From assembly GCA_029953675.1 (NCBI GenBank), contig JAMWBK010000007.1, positions 1,054,001-1,118,000 on the forward strand: a DNA stretch of 64,000 nt, read 5' to 3'. Source of the stretch: Rhodosorus marinus. Lineage: Eukaryota; Rhodophyta; Stylonematophyceae; Stylonematales; Stylonemataceae. Shown here in pieces: positions 1-11,164 of this stretch (positions are counted from its first letter, which is position 1; each line of letters starts with the position of its first letter). The notes under the pieces were generated by a model that was not told the origin of the DNA, made no database searches, and saw only the letters and a list, made by a program, of their open reading frames with translations. Position numbers and translations under genes: made by a program.

Positions 1-1275
1 CTGGGGTGATATCGTGCCACGTTCTTTCTGGAGGCCCCGTTACCTTTTAGGATCTCGCCTGTTTGTTAAAGTTTCTTGCCTCTTAGCAGATGGAGCTCTT
101 TTTCTGAAAAGTGACCGAGAAAAGTGGGTCCTACACAAACAACCCCCAGTATAAGGAGTCCTCTATTGCCAGCGTAATCCTTCGCGTTGTAGACGTCTCC
201 ACCCGGTCGTCCGCCTCTTGTCCTCCGTAGACCCAGCGGAGCTCCCCAAATGCACGAAAAATTATGACGATAAAAGGTAGCCTGCAGATGGACGCCTTCG
301 AGGAACCAAAAAAACAAAAAACAAAAGGTCCTAACCGTAAAATTCTAAGCATTGGCCAAAGAAAAATTACACCACCACCACGACTTCTATTTTTGTTATA
401 TTTTAGGACCCGCAAACGGCCACTCCTCAATTACTGTAGAAATAAACCATGCACCTTGAAAAATACAGAAAACAAGATGTGGATACAGGGGAAAAACCCT
501 GCTCTACGGGCCGGCCAAAAAAAGGGAAAACATTTTGCTGAAGAGATCTATCAGTAGCCAACAATTAGCCCTCCGAAGAGAATATATATTATTAAATATT
601 ATTACCATAGAACAAGGAAGAGTAAAACGTCGTTTCCGATGGATAATCAATAAAAAATTGATCAGGCCTGGAGAAAAGTTGCCATTATTGAAGAATTGGG
701 TGTGTTTTTTTTTGTTAGTTTGACAGTTGAGAAGAGTACGCATGTAATGTGCGTTTTTTGGCAGAGAACGAGTTGCTAGTTTGAGGGTGGGGGGACTGGG
801 TTGAAAAGACGACTGGTGGCTTGACGTAAAAAAAGCCATTTTTTGGGGTACTTGCTTCACCTGGAGATCATGGCAAGTACTCCCGATAAGTCTTGAAGTC
901 GAACAGCGGCAGGGAAAGCGGCTGGATCTCTTCTTGAAAAGGATAACGAGAGCCGGAGGACGGGGCGGGAGTAGGGGGGCCGGTTCATTATTGAGGCAGA
1001 GACGCGGTTTTCTTTCAAAAGGGAAGAAGGGAAAGTGCTTGCTTATCGGCCACAAGCAAAGACCTTTTGTTTTTTTTTTCGGGTGTCCAGAGGCAAACTT
1101 TTTCGTTGAGGGTTTTTTCGCCGGAGTCGCTTTTTTTCTGTCGCTTAATCGTTTTTGGTAGTCGAATATATCGAAAATATGCTTGATGCAAGGGAGAGTC
1201 TTTTCCCGTTGGTGAAGCCCGTGTGTTGGCAAACTGGAAAAGATGGTGAGTGTGGTTTGATAAAAACAAAAAAAT

Positions 1276-1341
1276 AGACGGCTTGTCTAGTCACCACCAT
1301 GGCAGTGGAAGCGGCCATAGTGGTGACTAGACGAGCCGTCT
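1276..1341. repeat. Long-armed imperfect hairpin
   Basis: Two 28-bp arms (1276-1303 and 1314-1341) are reverse complements except for two mismatches, around a 10-nt loop. The pairing extends into an A-run on the left and a T-run on the right. It could be a fold-back element, a small-RNA stem or the product of an inverted templated insertion; the sequence alone does not decide. Confidence 0.85.
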
Positions 1342-4059
1342 TTTTTTTGTTCCCAAGAGCTAGCAGTGGCAAACGACGTAACCACCACACTGCGTAACTT
1401 GTTCGTCACAAACAATAGCGAGCGGTTCCCCAACGAAATTCTTCAGTTTCTTCCTTCTTACATACTATCGCTCAATGACTTGATTCGGTTATCCGAACTT
1501 TTCCTCCCAGCTTCGTTTAGGCTCCAAACTTTTGCCGATCTGATCATGGCTGACTATGACTCAGCAGCCAACCGAACGTTTTGTGTCAGGGAGCCCTCGT
1601 CTCCTCCCGAAGAAACTCTAACCAGTTCAGTCCAAGATTCGCTGGCCGCGTATCTAATACCCCACCTCCTGTAACAGGGGTTGATTCGTATAGATAGCCT
1701 CTCCTCGGCTACAATGCTCGAACGTGTAAATCCACTCCAGTCTTCTCGTACGAGTATGACCAGGGGGGCGTCGCAACCAAACAAAAGAAGAAGAGCTTGG
1801 ACTCCCAGTAAGTTGGTACCTACAAAACACGCCCAGTGCACCAAATCAATACAAATGCGCGGATCATGCCAATCAGGTTTTTTTTTCCGCGGAACCCCCC
1901 TTTCCGCCTCCGCCCCTGCCCCCTTCACCTGAGGCGAAGATAAAGGATCCCGGCGTTTCTTCTAAGAATGACGTATTGTGCAGTTCTTTAGGCTCTGGCA
2001 AGTGATTGAAAGTTAAAAGTCCTATCTAACGAATAAAGTTCACAATCCCAACAATATTCCAACCACGTTCATGGCCTATGAGCAAACTACACCCCAAGGA
2101 ATACACTACTCAGGCTCGTTTTCAAAGTCTCCAATTTTCTTAGGGGTACCAAAAATTTGTTGACCAGCCCCCGGAGATGCCTATAACAATCTCTTCATAT
2201 TTTTTGAGAAAAAGAGCTGGAGAAGTTTTTGTACCCCCCTTCCCTTTTCCGAGTACAAATGCTGTGAAATCGATTTCCAAGGGCTTGCTTTTGAGCTGGC
2301 TCCGGGATCTATTTATTTTCCGAACAAAACAATACTCCAAGAAGTTTGAAAGTGGCTATCAGCAGTTGTCATTGATTGTTTCTACTAATATACAGTATCG
2401 AGTAAGCCATTACCATAATCTTCAACAGAAAAAGAAAATTGATTGAGAAAAGGAAAAACGGCGGGAACGGAATTTTTTTCTCTCTGCCTTGATTAAGGGG
2501 AAAAATTGCGTCGTTTAATAAATAAAAAAGTGGATAAACGTCCGAAACTGAACAACTTTGGAAAGAACGAAACTAAAAAAAACCTCCTCATTTGAAGCAT
2601 GAGCTTCCTAACACCCTAAACACCAAATTTACGGAACTTCTCCACACGATTGGCATCCCTCGTTCGAAAAGGGTGCGTACAAAACCCCTATTCAACGAGG
2701 TCGAACAGGGGGATAGTAGCGGCTTAGCTCGGTTTTCCCGCCTGTCTTACACGCACGCCCTGGCACCTTTGAAAACATATATTAGGCATTCCAACCGTGT
2801 TTTCATACTAGCAGAGGAGACCCTTGAAGTAATGATGAATACCAACACACCAACGAAAGTTCTACGAGCGTGGAATAGTTCACGAGATGCCGCGTGTCCC
2901 AACAACTGAAAATACGTATTTATATTGTTAGAAGATTGGAACGCGCGGCGCGAGAGCATATTCTGTTTTCTTTGAGATTTTGAAGGCCTCCGAGGAGGAA
3001 CTTCGTTTGAAAAAAAAACCTAATGCATTTCTTTTACTATCAAGGGGTCAGTCTGTTTCCCTTCTAGTTTTATTGCTTTTTTGTGCTCAAACCTCAGTGC
3101 TAGATAATCAGGAAAAATGGTGGGGCGTGTGTGGCAATTCTTTAGGAAGCGGCCGTGAAAGGACGGCTACTTGTTTTTGTTTTTTTTATGTAATCGAAGG
3201 TCAGATTTTTTCTTTAGAACAAAAACCATCGGTTCTATTCACTACGTATAACATCCACCTCAGTCGCTCCTAAACTCGGAAGCCGCGTAGATAAAAAAGG
3301 AACGAACAAACAAAATTGCAACTCATGTTTTTTCAAAGAAAAATATGGATATCCAGTTAGGTGGAGACCTCTCATTCACCAGTCCTCTGCGAAAAGCAAA
3401 AAAAAAGTGAAAGCGAAGTTCCTAACCCCATTTTTTGCTCCCTCACCTTCATTTAATTAAATTAAACAATTGCTTCTTCCCTCCCAACCCCTGTTCAACA
3501 AGAAAATTATGGAACCTCATAATGCGGTGTTTTATTCCCAAAAAACAAACAGCTAAGGAGCTTCAGATGAAGTACAAAAAAGAGACGTACTTTTAACCCC
3601 CTATAGTCTACAACTAAACTAATTGATAAACGAGTTTTGAACATGTTTTATTGTCGGTATTAGCCCGGAATCCGCTTTCGTTTTACCCTCCTCCTCCGTC
3701 CCTTACGTTCCTTTTCCACTTTCGTCCTCCGACTCAGTAAGGGACGAGGCATATTTAGCTGCTCAGACGTTTTGGAGGTGTAAATTCTGTTTAATGGAAT
3801 TCTTTTACAGGATTGAATGAAGTACACATTATTAAAAGGGACGAAATTGTGGTTTTTCTTATCGGTTTGCACTGGTCGTGGGTTTTTTCCGTCTTTCGCA
3901 TTCAGGCTTTTATTGTATTGTAGTTTTGAAATAATATAGAGCTTATTTAAAAGGCAAATGGAAATGCCTTATATATGGGCAAAAAAGAGTTGCGACCACT
4001 GCGGGCCTTTTAGCAATTGGTCGGGGGAAGGAATGGGGCACGCAATATGGATTGTGTAT

Positions 4060-4094
<35 letters not shown>

Positions 4095-4100
4095 GTCTAT
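4060..4100. repeat. (AT)n microsatellite flanked by CATA/TATG steps
   Basis: About 28 bp of uninterrupted AT dinucleotides at roughly 4068-4095, with near-palindromic flanks (atacatac on the left, ctatgtatg on the right). It lies about 240 bp upstream of the orphan secreted gene. Confidence 0.9.
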
Positions 4101-4334
4101 GTATGTCGAAACCGATCGGCCGAGCTGAGGGAAGTCGGCTTGGCTAACGGTTCACGGGGAGGGACAATGGAGTAATGGGGGTGTGTTTCGATTTGGGATT
4201 TGTTGAGAGTGTTTAACACTCGGTGGGGAAGGGGCTGCAGGGTGGGGGATTGTCGAAGGGGGAAGAGAAAGGGGAACCCAGCGAGTAAGGGTAGGGTGAA
4301 CTATTGTAAAAGTCCTGGTAGTTTTCTGGAGCGA

Positions 4335-5570
4335 ATGGGGAAGGTGGTAGTGGGTTTGCTTGGGCTTGCGCTCTTTGCGGTTGTTTCCGGGGCTCCACCC
4401 AAATTTACTTTAGAGCATGCGCGGATCTTGAGATGTGAACAAGGCACGGGTGGGGTATTGACAGAAGCGTTCGAGGTGCTTATTTCAAGGCCTCGTTGTA
4501 CATACGAGTGCCACGAATACTTCACAAGTATTGACGATCTCACAAATGAGGTTTCCCGAGCTGAAGATTGCCACAGGGCAACTCTGGAATATAGCTTGGC
4601 CTGCTACGAAGACCCAAATCACGACTCCGGCTGCGGTAGCCTGGACCCCAACGCTTTCCAACCTACCTCACAAGCAGAAGTTGAGCAGGAATTGGAGGAT
4701 AAGTGGGAACCCGTTTATGAGAATGTGTTGTACGATTATTCATGCAAGATCCACATCGACGGTGAGAAAAAGCTCTGCGCGTCGTCGCAAGCGATCATGG
4801 CAATAGTAAACGGGATTGCCATGGCATGTGCGGGACGAGATGAGTCCGAGCTAGATGAAGTCGTCCTAAGTGAAGAAGTTTTGAGCTGTGACTCCCCGCA
4901 CACGCTTCCCATTTCAGACAACCAGTTTGATCCAGACCTGCTGGATGTGGTTGAAGACCCTGCGCCAGTAGACGATCCCGATACATGTCCGACGGATTGC
5001 ACAAGCGAAGAAAAGGAGGACCTGTATGAGTACTACCTGAATCTCCTCTCATCGCTTGAGGATGTAGCGGACGAAATGCTCGCGGATCAAAATGAGATGA
5101 GCGCCCTAAGTCTCAGTGTCTACAACAAGGCGGATGGATCTAGCTACCACGATGCCTGGATGAGAAAATTTGACCAGCTGAGCATTTGGATAGCTGTCAC
5201 CGTTGAGCGAAAGGACGAGGCAGTTGCTAGGATTGCAGAGGTTGAAGCTGATCTGGATACTCTAGTTCAATTGAATCCTTGGCTGGAAGGTTCCTCCAGA
5301 ATAGCGGTACCGGCGCGGAAAATGGCATCGGCCGTTAGGGAAATAAGTTCCGATCATAGGTGTTTGGACAAACCAGAGTGTGACGGACATATATGGAAGA
5401 AGCAAATCTGGTTGCACAATCAATGTCGGTCGATCTGTATTAGCTATATCTGCACAGATAGGCTCACCTTGCGATACTGTTTGGAGAAGACATTGAACTG
5501 GGGATTGACTAACAAGAAGTGCCACGCTAATCAGTATACAAGAAGGAAATGTTTCGACGCCTACAGTTAA
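4335..5570 (+). CDS. Secreted Cys-containing orphan protein
   Basis: Single-exon frame of 411 residues from the ATG at 4335. The open frame extends upstream, but only without an ATG. This ATG gives a clean signal peptide (MGKVVVGLLGLALFAVVSG, then Ala-Pro-Pro), so it is the better start. The mature chain is acidic in its middle third (Asp/Glu clusters around the Pro-Val-Asp-Asp stretch) and has paired cysteines, including Cys-Pro-Thr-Asp-Cys and a dense Cys cluster in the last 60 residues. That points to disulfide-bonded extracellular or vacuolar use. No transmembrane helix follows the signal peptide. I recognise no family. The stop is TAA at 5568-5570. Short Met-poor stretches that could be unspliced introns were not seen, so a single exon is likely. 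Confidence 0.75.
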   Translation: MGKVVVGLLGLALFAVVSGAPPKFTLEHARILRCEQGTGGVLTEAFEVLISRPRCTYECHEYFTSIDDLTNEVSRAEDCHRATLEYSLACYEDPNHDSGCGSLDPNAFQPTSQAEVEQELEDKWEPVYENVLYDYSCKIHIDGEKKLCASSQAIMAIVNGIAMACAGRDESELDEVVLSEEVLSCDSPHTLPISDNQFDPDLLDVVEDPAPVDDPDTCPTDCTSEEKEDLYEYYLNLLSSLEDVADEMLADQNEMSALSLSVYNKADGSSYHDAWMRKFDQLSIWIAVTVERKDEAVARIAEVEADLDTLVQLNPWLEGSSRIAVPARKMASAVREISSDHRCLDKPECDGHIWKKQIWLHNQCRSICISYICTDRLTLRYCLEKTLNWGLTNKKCHANQYTRRKCFDAYS

Positions 5571-6078
5571 TGTTTTTGCCCTTACCAACAGTCGGCGCGG
5601 AGAGGGGCGTGTACAGGAGAACAGACGGCGTGAGGGAGTGATTCAATCCCGGCCTATGTTTTTGTCACTTTAGGAAAACTTTTTAATTATAAATGAGAAC
5701 AATACTTTTCAGTCTAGATCCATTTCTGTTATCAGCTGCAACTCGAAGATGTCGTAGCGACCACTGGAGTGCAGATCCTGCAGTTGAGATCGAATCAACT
5801 GGGACAGTTGCAAGGGCATCTACCCCTCATCGGCGGTAGCGACCAGTCCGATTCCACATCCGCAACAATCCAGTACACTTGTTGATACCCTTCAAACGTA
5901 ACCGGTCCACCCCAGCTTTCGTTTTCTGGATTGGCCAGCGCAGTAGGCACTGCTCGCACAGACACTGCTCGCTCCTCAGAGTTACGATTTATTCACATGC
6001 TCACGGAATGCAGCCACTTAGTTTTGGCCTCCACAATCCACAAGTTTCCTTCTTGGTTCTTCGCTTCCCCCCAACTTT
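5571..6078. other. Convergent intergenic gap
   Basis: Between the 3' ends of the secreted orphan (+) and the sulfotransferase (-). Nothing recognisable; presumably two 3' UTRs and terminators. Confidence 0.5.
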
Positions 6079-7320
6079 TTAAGCTCCGAGTCGCAGATCT
6101 TCCCCGACACTCCCAGGCAATTGGTAGCCACTACCATAATCAATCTCCCACAATTTCACATCGGTGCGGTTGTAGAGCTCCCTCAGGCTCCTCCTCACGA
6201 GCTCGTTCGAGTCTAGATAAAGTTCTCGGTGTAAGGTCGCACCTACGGTCTTCAAACTCTCCTCGCTCAGCTGCTCGTAGTACGCGCAGTTCTTGCACAC
6301 CTGAACGTTTGCCTTCGGGAGCTCCACGGATCTGGTCTCAAGGTTGATCTGCCTCCCGAAGTGCTCAATGCAGGGTTTAAGATAAGCGAGCTCTGATAGT
6401 GGATTCTCGACCATGTTCTCATAGACGAGAAAGCAAAACTGCTCTGGTCTAAAGAACTTGAACCTGTGCAAAGTCGAACAAAAGAGTTCTCAGTTTCTCC
6501 TATGGACGAGTTACCCAATTTGCTTGGAAAGTCCTCGGCGTGGTCTCGTTTCCCGTTCGTACCAATGAGACAATATGTAGCCGTAGAGTCCGGAAGTGAA
6601 GTGGTAGGCGATGATATCAAAGTAGGCGGTTGTCATTCCAGTTTCTTCAATGTAGACGTGATGGTCATGGTAGGACGGATATGCTTGCGATCTCGCCGTG
6701 TGATAGCAAGCTGGGAAGACTTCGGGTGGACTCCCAGCAGCAAGCATGCACTTTGCGATAGCCTCAGTCGCGTATTTGCTCATCAGAGAAAACTTGTAGT
6801 CGAAGCATAGATAGGCCTCTCTGTAGTTTTCGTAAAACATTCCAAACGCGTGCACGTGCGTGTACCACGAATATGCGCGCTGAACAGGATCGCGCATGAT
6901 CATGATAAAGCGCAGCCTCTCTGCGTTCATTCCAGCTTGGATACGCACAGGAGCTTGCGCAAAGGCAGTGTAGTCAGCGCTAGCATCGATCCCAACTTGG
7001 TCAGTCGATTTACGCAATCCGTAAGCTCCAATGTACCAAGACCACCCCCGGTCATAGAAATAATTGAAGAACTGCGGCTCCTTAACGAGCGGTATTCCAA
7101 CGGGAAGCGTCAAATCGAGCTTGAAATTCTCCGTCAAAGCCCGAAAAACGGCAGTAGAGCCACACTTCTGAGCACCCAGAAGGAACAACTCCGGACACAG
7201 CTCGCGACCTACCGCCTGCTCTCTGCATACGTTCTCAGCGATCTCAGCCAGAGTCGAAGCGAGCAAAACAGAGACGGAACACAAAGCCCATAGCTTTCCG
7301 TAGGGTATCATTTTATCCAA
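6079..7320 (-). CDS. Secretory-pathway sulfotransferase
   Basis: Transfers sulfate from PAPS, most likely to a glycan or glycoprotein in the Golgi. Two exons (7320-6515 and 6463-6079) give 396 residues. The N-terminus is hydrophobic (PYGKLWALCSVSVLLAS), a signal peptide or signal anchor. The 5'-phosphosulfate loop is GAQKCGSTA, about 50 residues in. The 3'-phosphate motif is RDPVQRAYSWY near residue 140. The exon join restores the expected helix (FKFFRPEQFCFLVYENM). The intron at 6464-6514 is 51 nt, GT...CAG on the minus strand, and carries an in-frame stop. The domain order matches the Sulfotransfer_1 / heparan-sulfate-type family. The exact acceptor cannot be told from sequence. In algae such enzymes commonly sulfate cell-wall or mucilage polysaccharide, which is an inference here. 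Confidence 0.88.
6464..6514 (-). other. 51-nt spliceosomal intron
   Basis: Its length is a multiple of three but it holds an in-frame stop, so retention would truncate the sulfotransferase before its C-terminal third. The same 51-53 nt size recurs in the permease and gamma-tubulin-complex genes, so this looks like the lower end of the local intron range. Confidence 0.85.
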
Positions 7321-10300
7321 AAAAGAAGGTTCATAGACCTACAAGAGCTACAAGAAAGCTTCCTAGCCAGTCCCGTTGCTTACGGATCATCCACAGCACA
7401 CCCAACAGGCCTCGAACCGCATACGAAAGTCGCCTTATATTTAGGTATTAAGGTAAAATATTCAAGATTAAGACTTATACAACTTTAAATAATGAATAGT
7501 TGATCTAAACAGATTGGCGATTCGGGATCGGTGGCCTTTGTCATTTCGGGTTTGAGGATGGGGGAGAAAACACTGCTTTTGTTTAGTTCACTGCCATGAA
7601 AGAACCTGTCTCTGCTGCTACTCTCAAACTTTTCTGTAGCGGTTGGAATCATCGGAAGTCGGATACTAAAGAGGCCAAGCCGCTACTCAGACTTCGTCGG
7701 CATCTCCTCTCGTTTGGAGTTGTAGCAGCGAGCCGAAGGGATTCCGAGCCTTCTGGTTCATCGGCAATTTCCAGGGAAAGGAGCGATCCCGTCTACCTGC
7801 GTTCGAATACATACGGACTGTCGATGGCTGTGGACATGGTTCGAAGTGCTTGCTTTGCTTCCCTTCAGCGGACTTCGCCGGGGATCTTACCATGACTTGG
7901 CTCGTCTCACATGTGGGACTAGATGAAGCCCCTTTCTTTTGTTGCAAGCAACCCCGTTCAAATGCGACTTGTCGGAGCAATAAGCCATAAGAAAGTAAAG
8001 TTCTCCGCAGGTCCAAAACCCCAGATTCTTAAAAGGCTTTCAGCGTCACCTGTTTATATACGGATATTCGTTCAAAAAACTTAGGTTTTACACGAATTAG
8101 GCCTGAAGAAAACGCGGTGGCTAAGTGACGATGAAGAAACTATTCTGTTCGAGTCAAGTACTGATTGAAGGCAATCATTTCGAATATATTCAATCGAAGG
8201 GGACCAACGAGAAACTAGGATTCCTTCAACATTATTTAAAACGAACATTAGGGTACAAAACTAGGATTAGATATAAAATTTCATGTTTTAACGAAGCTTT
8301 CTGACCGACATGGCGTAGAATTAATATGCTATATTATTTGAAAATATTTTAGTTCGGAGAATGATTGATATGATTTTGCTCAAGAAATGCAAAATATATG
8401 TATTTGTAGAGCCTCAATGACGTAGATTTTCTTGCTTCGTTTTTCCGAGTGTTTTGCGTAGAGGGGGACGAATAGGATGGATGTAGACTGCTTAGTGAGA
8501 TATGATTTGAATTCTTGGTTGCCAAGAGAGGACGGGGCGAGGAAGATAAACGTGCGAATAACGTGCGTCTTGATATCAGTCCCGGAAACTAGGCTTTACC
8601 TCGAACGACCAGAAGCAAGCTCTATTTACCCCCCTATCTAGTGGATGGTGCTGCGAGCATAGGCTCAGCCAAGCCACCACATTTGCGCGGCCATGAGAAA
8701 ACAAAAGGCGCAAAAACAGTCTAGAGAAAAAAGGAGCGCGGGCTGCTGCGGACTTTTTCTATTGCTGAAAAAGCGGGATAAAACCTATCACCCGCAAGTA
8801 AGCGTGACTTGCGACGGCCCCAAAAACCCCAGTCGCATTGGGCTGGACGAGTCACGGGGCCGCGAGCTGCTCTGCGCTTGAATTCCAAAACATGAATTCA
8901 TACCTCTCCATAAAAGCGAAAAACGGGTCAGTCCTTGAGCAAAAACAAGGCAGTGGCCGCCATGCCCCGGGGGTAAAGGACATATCTGAGCGGCTTCAAG
9001 AGAAGCGCTTACTATTCCCAAAAGCCCAGGGCAGTTGGCACGTAGATGCCCCGTTCATACGCAAACTTTCGTTGAAGACTCTTAAAACCCCCGTGCCGGC
9101 TTTTGGCGTTTGTAAGCAACATCAATGTGAGATAGTTTATTGTTCGTTTACGTTGTGAGCGTTTGAACTTCTGCCCCGGGGATCGTGGAAGCACAGATTA
9201 GCGACAGAAGCGAACGCTTGAGATTAGTCTGGGGTTACCAGAGATTAGCGACGCAAATGAACGCTTGAGAGCTTCCAAAAGGTGTCTGGGCAAATTTTCC
9301 GATAATGCTTTTCTCTTATCTATAAGGAGTTTGGAAGGTTAGTTCAGTTCGAAGAGGATTCGAAACTAAATACGTATGCTTTCTTTTGAGTACATGGCAG
9401 TAGAGGTTCAAGGTCTCCTACACGTGTTTGTATTGAGAAGAAAAGACTGGGTTTTCCTCTTTTGCCGACAAGGGTTTGGTCAACACTTGGGGTTGCTTGC
9501 CGGCTGCGCCTTAATTTCCTGGTCGTTTGCATCAAACATGCATGTCGAAAATGTGCCTGTGGAAATTCCAGCGTCGAACTCGTCGATAGATGAGGACGTG
9601 TGACCAAAGCGATTGTGGGCAGTATTGTATCTCACAACTGTCGCTTGTCCCATAATCCTGCTTACGACGCGTCTCCCTCTGCCGAGATGACTTTCTATTT
9701 CGGACGTGAGAGCTTGCTGTCCTTCTTGTAGCTCTTCCGGGAAGAAACAGAACTATCGCGTATAGCCGTACACCTGCTGGTGCTGTAATCCTTTCAAGTC
9801 CCCTGCCTCCGTTTACTGCCGTCCACTATCCAGACCACGTCAAACCTTCAGCAGGGCAACGAAATGATTCCGGAATAGCCAAGCTCAGCGACGCCAATGT
9901 GAGTTGAACATTTCAAACTGGAAAGAGAATTCCTATATGCAGTAAGTCGACCGAAGCGGTCTGTGGTCGAGTCCAGAATGACTATGATACCACTTCTCAG
10001 AGATCAATAGGCTCCTTCACAGTTCAAAGGCAAACATCAAACACATTGCAAGCATTAGATCGTTCGTTGCGAACGCTGCCTGAGGACTCGACGCAGGGGA
10101 TCGGTTTCAAGCATGAAACCGTTCCTCACAGCTTCAGCGCAGTGTTTGTTTACGTCGTTCCCCGTATCATCTGTTCGAAGAGGCTTGAGTGCTGCCTCCT
10201 GCTAAGCGGACTGCATCAATCTTGGACTAGAATACGTAGATATCCTTCACCACAATGCTCAACAGCACTAGAAAACGCAAAACACCGTCCTCTCAGGCGG

Positions 10301-11164
10301 TAGAGCTAATCTTTATCAGCCCATAGACCACACGACAGACTCGAGCCTTCTACGATCAGGATTTTCTGAAACTAAGACGTTCATGACTCGCGCATAGGAC
10401 TAGCCAAGTAACAGGTCACCACCCCGTACCGTGGGTACCTCAAAGCAACAACAGAAAGCTAACCTTTTAGATATTGCAACCCTGAAGTCTGTCTTCTACA
10501 AAGACCAAGCACAAACGGACTAGATAGGCCGGGGCGCATGCAGAATAACATGCACGTCTAAAATCAAATGAAGAGGACCCTTCTTAAGACAGTCACATCG
10601 TCAGCAACGCTCCTCCTCAACAAGAACGACCCCATGACGTTCGTCTTCTTCCAATCACGACATGCATCAGATGCAAATTTGGAACAACGGGCTGACCAGA
10701 ATTAGATTTATTGCCAAAAACTAACCCCAATTGATCACAATTTTAACAATTAAAAATAAAAAAAGGAACCGAGATATAAAAAAGGTATATATTTAGAAAA
10801 TCTGGTGTCCATCCCTTGGTGAACGAATCTCACCAAAACTAGACTCTTCTATCAAAATCTAGAACAATATATGTATAAATAAAATAAAAAACAAATAAAA
10901 TAGAGGATAATATCTAAAATAAGATCCATTTAGAACATTTAGAATTGTGTTGGATACCGTTTGCGGACGCCCTGTTCAGGATTTCCGAACAGATTCCGTT
11001 CTTCTTGAGGAACGCCAGTGGCTTGGGTCTCTGGAAGGGAGAAGGGCTTGGACTCAGAGGATAAGAGTAGCAGAAAATGGAGAAGAAAATCGCAGAGTTG
11101 TGAAGATATCTGACGAGTCTAAAGAGGGGCAAGATAGCACGGTCTAGACGCATCTGCTGCTTTC
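7321..11164. other. 3.8-kb stretch without a supported gene
   Basis: Only short unrelated frames (the longest about 100-127 residues, low complexity or shadow-like). Around 9193-9270 a motif beginning agattagcgac is repeated twice about 47 bp apart. The 10.7-10.95 kb part is AT-rich. I see no RNA gene or domain. Small multi-exon genes cannot be ruled out by eye. Confidence 0.45.

Larger units (their letters stand above)
1..4199. other. Gene-poor leader region, no supported gene
   Basis: Many A and T homopolymer runs and only short open frames on both strands, none with a recognisable domain. A frame at 1366-1674 begins just after a strong hairpin but looks like chance coding and is not called. 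Apart from the hairpin at 1276-1341 and an AT microsatellite near 4070, I see nothing functional here. Confidence 0.5.

Noticed and set aside
1366-1674. 102-residue frame after the hairpin
   Set aside because: No ATG at its start, no domain, and overlapping frames on the other strand of similar length.
9193-9270. Two-copy motif about 47 bp apart as a regulatory array
   Set aside because: Only two imperfect copies, with no adjacent gene to regulate.
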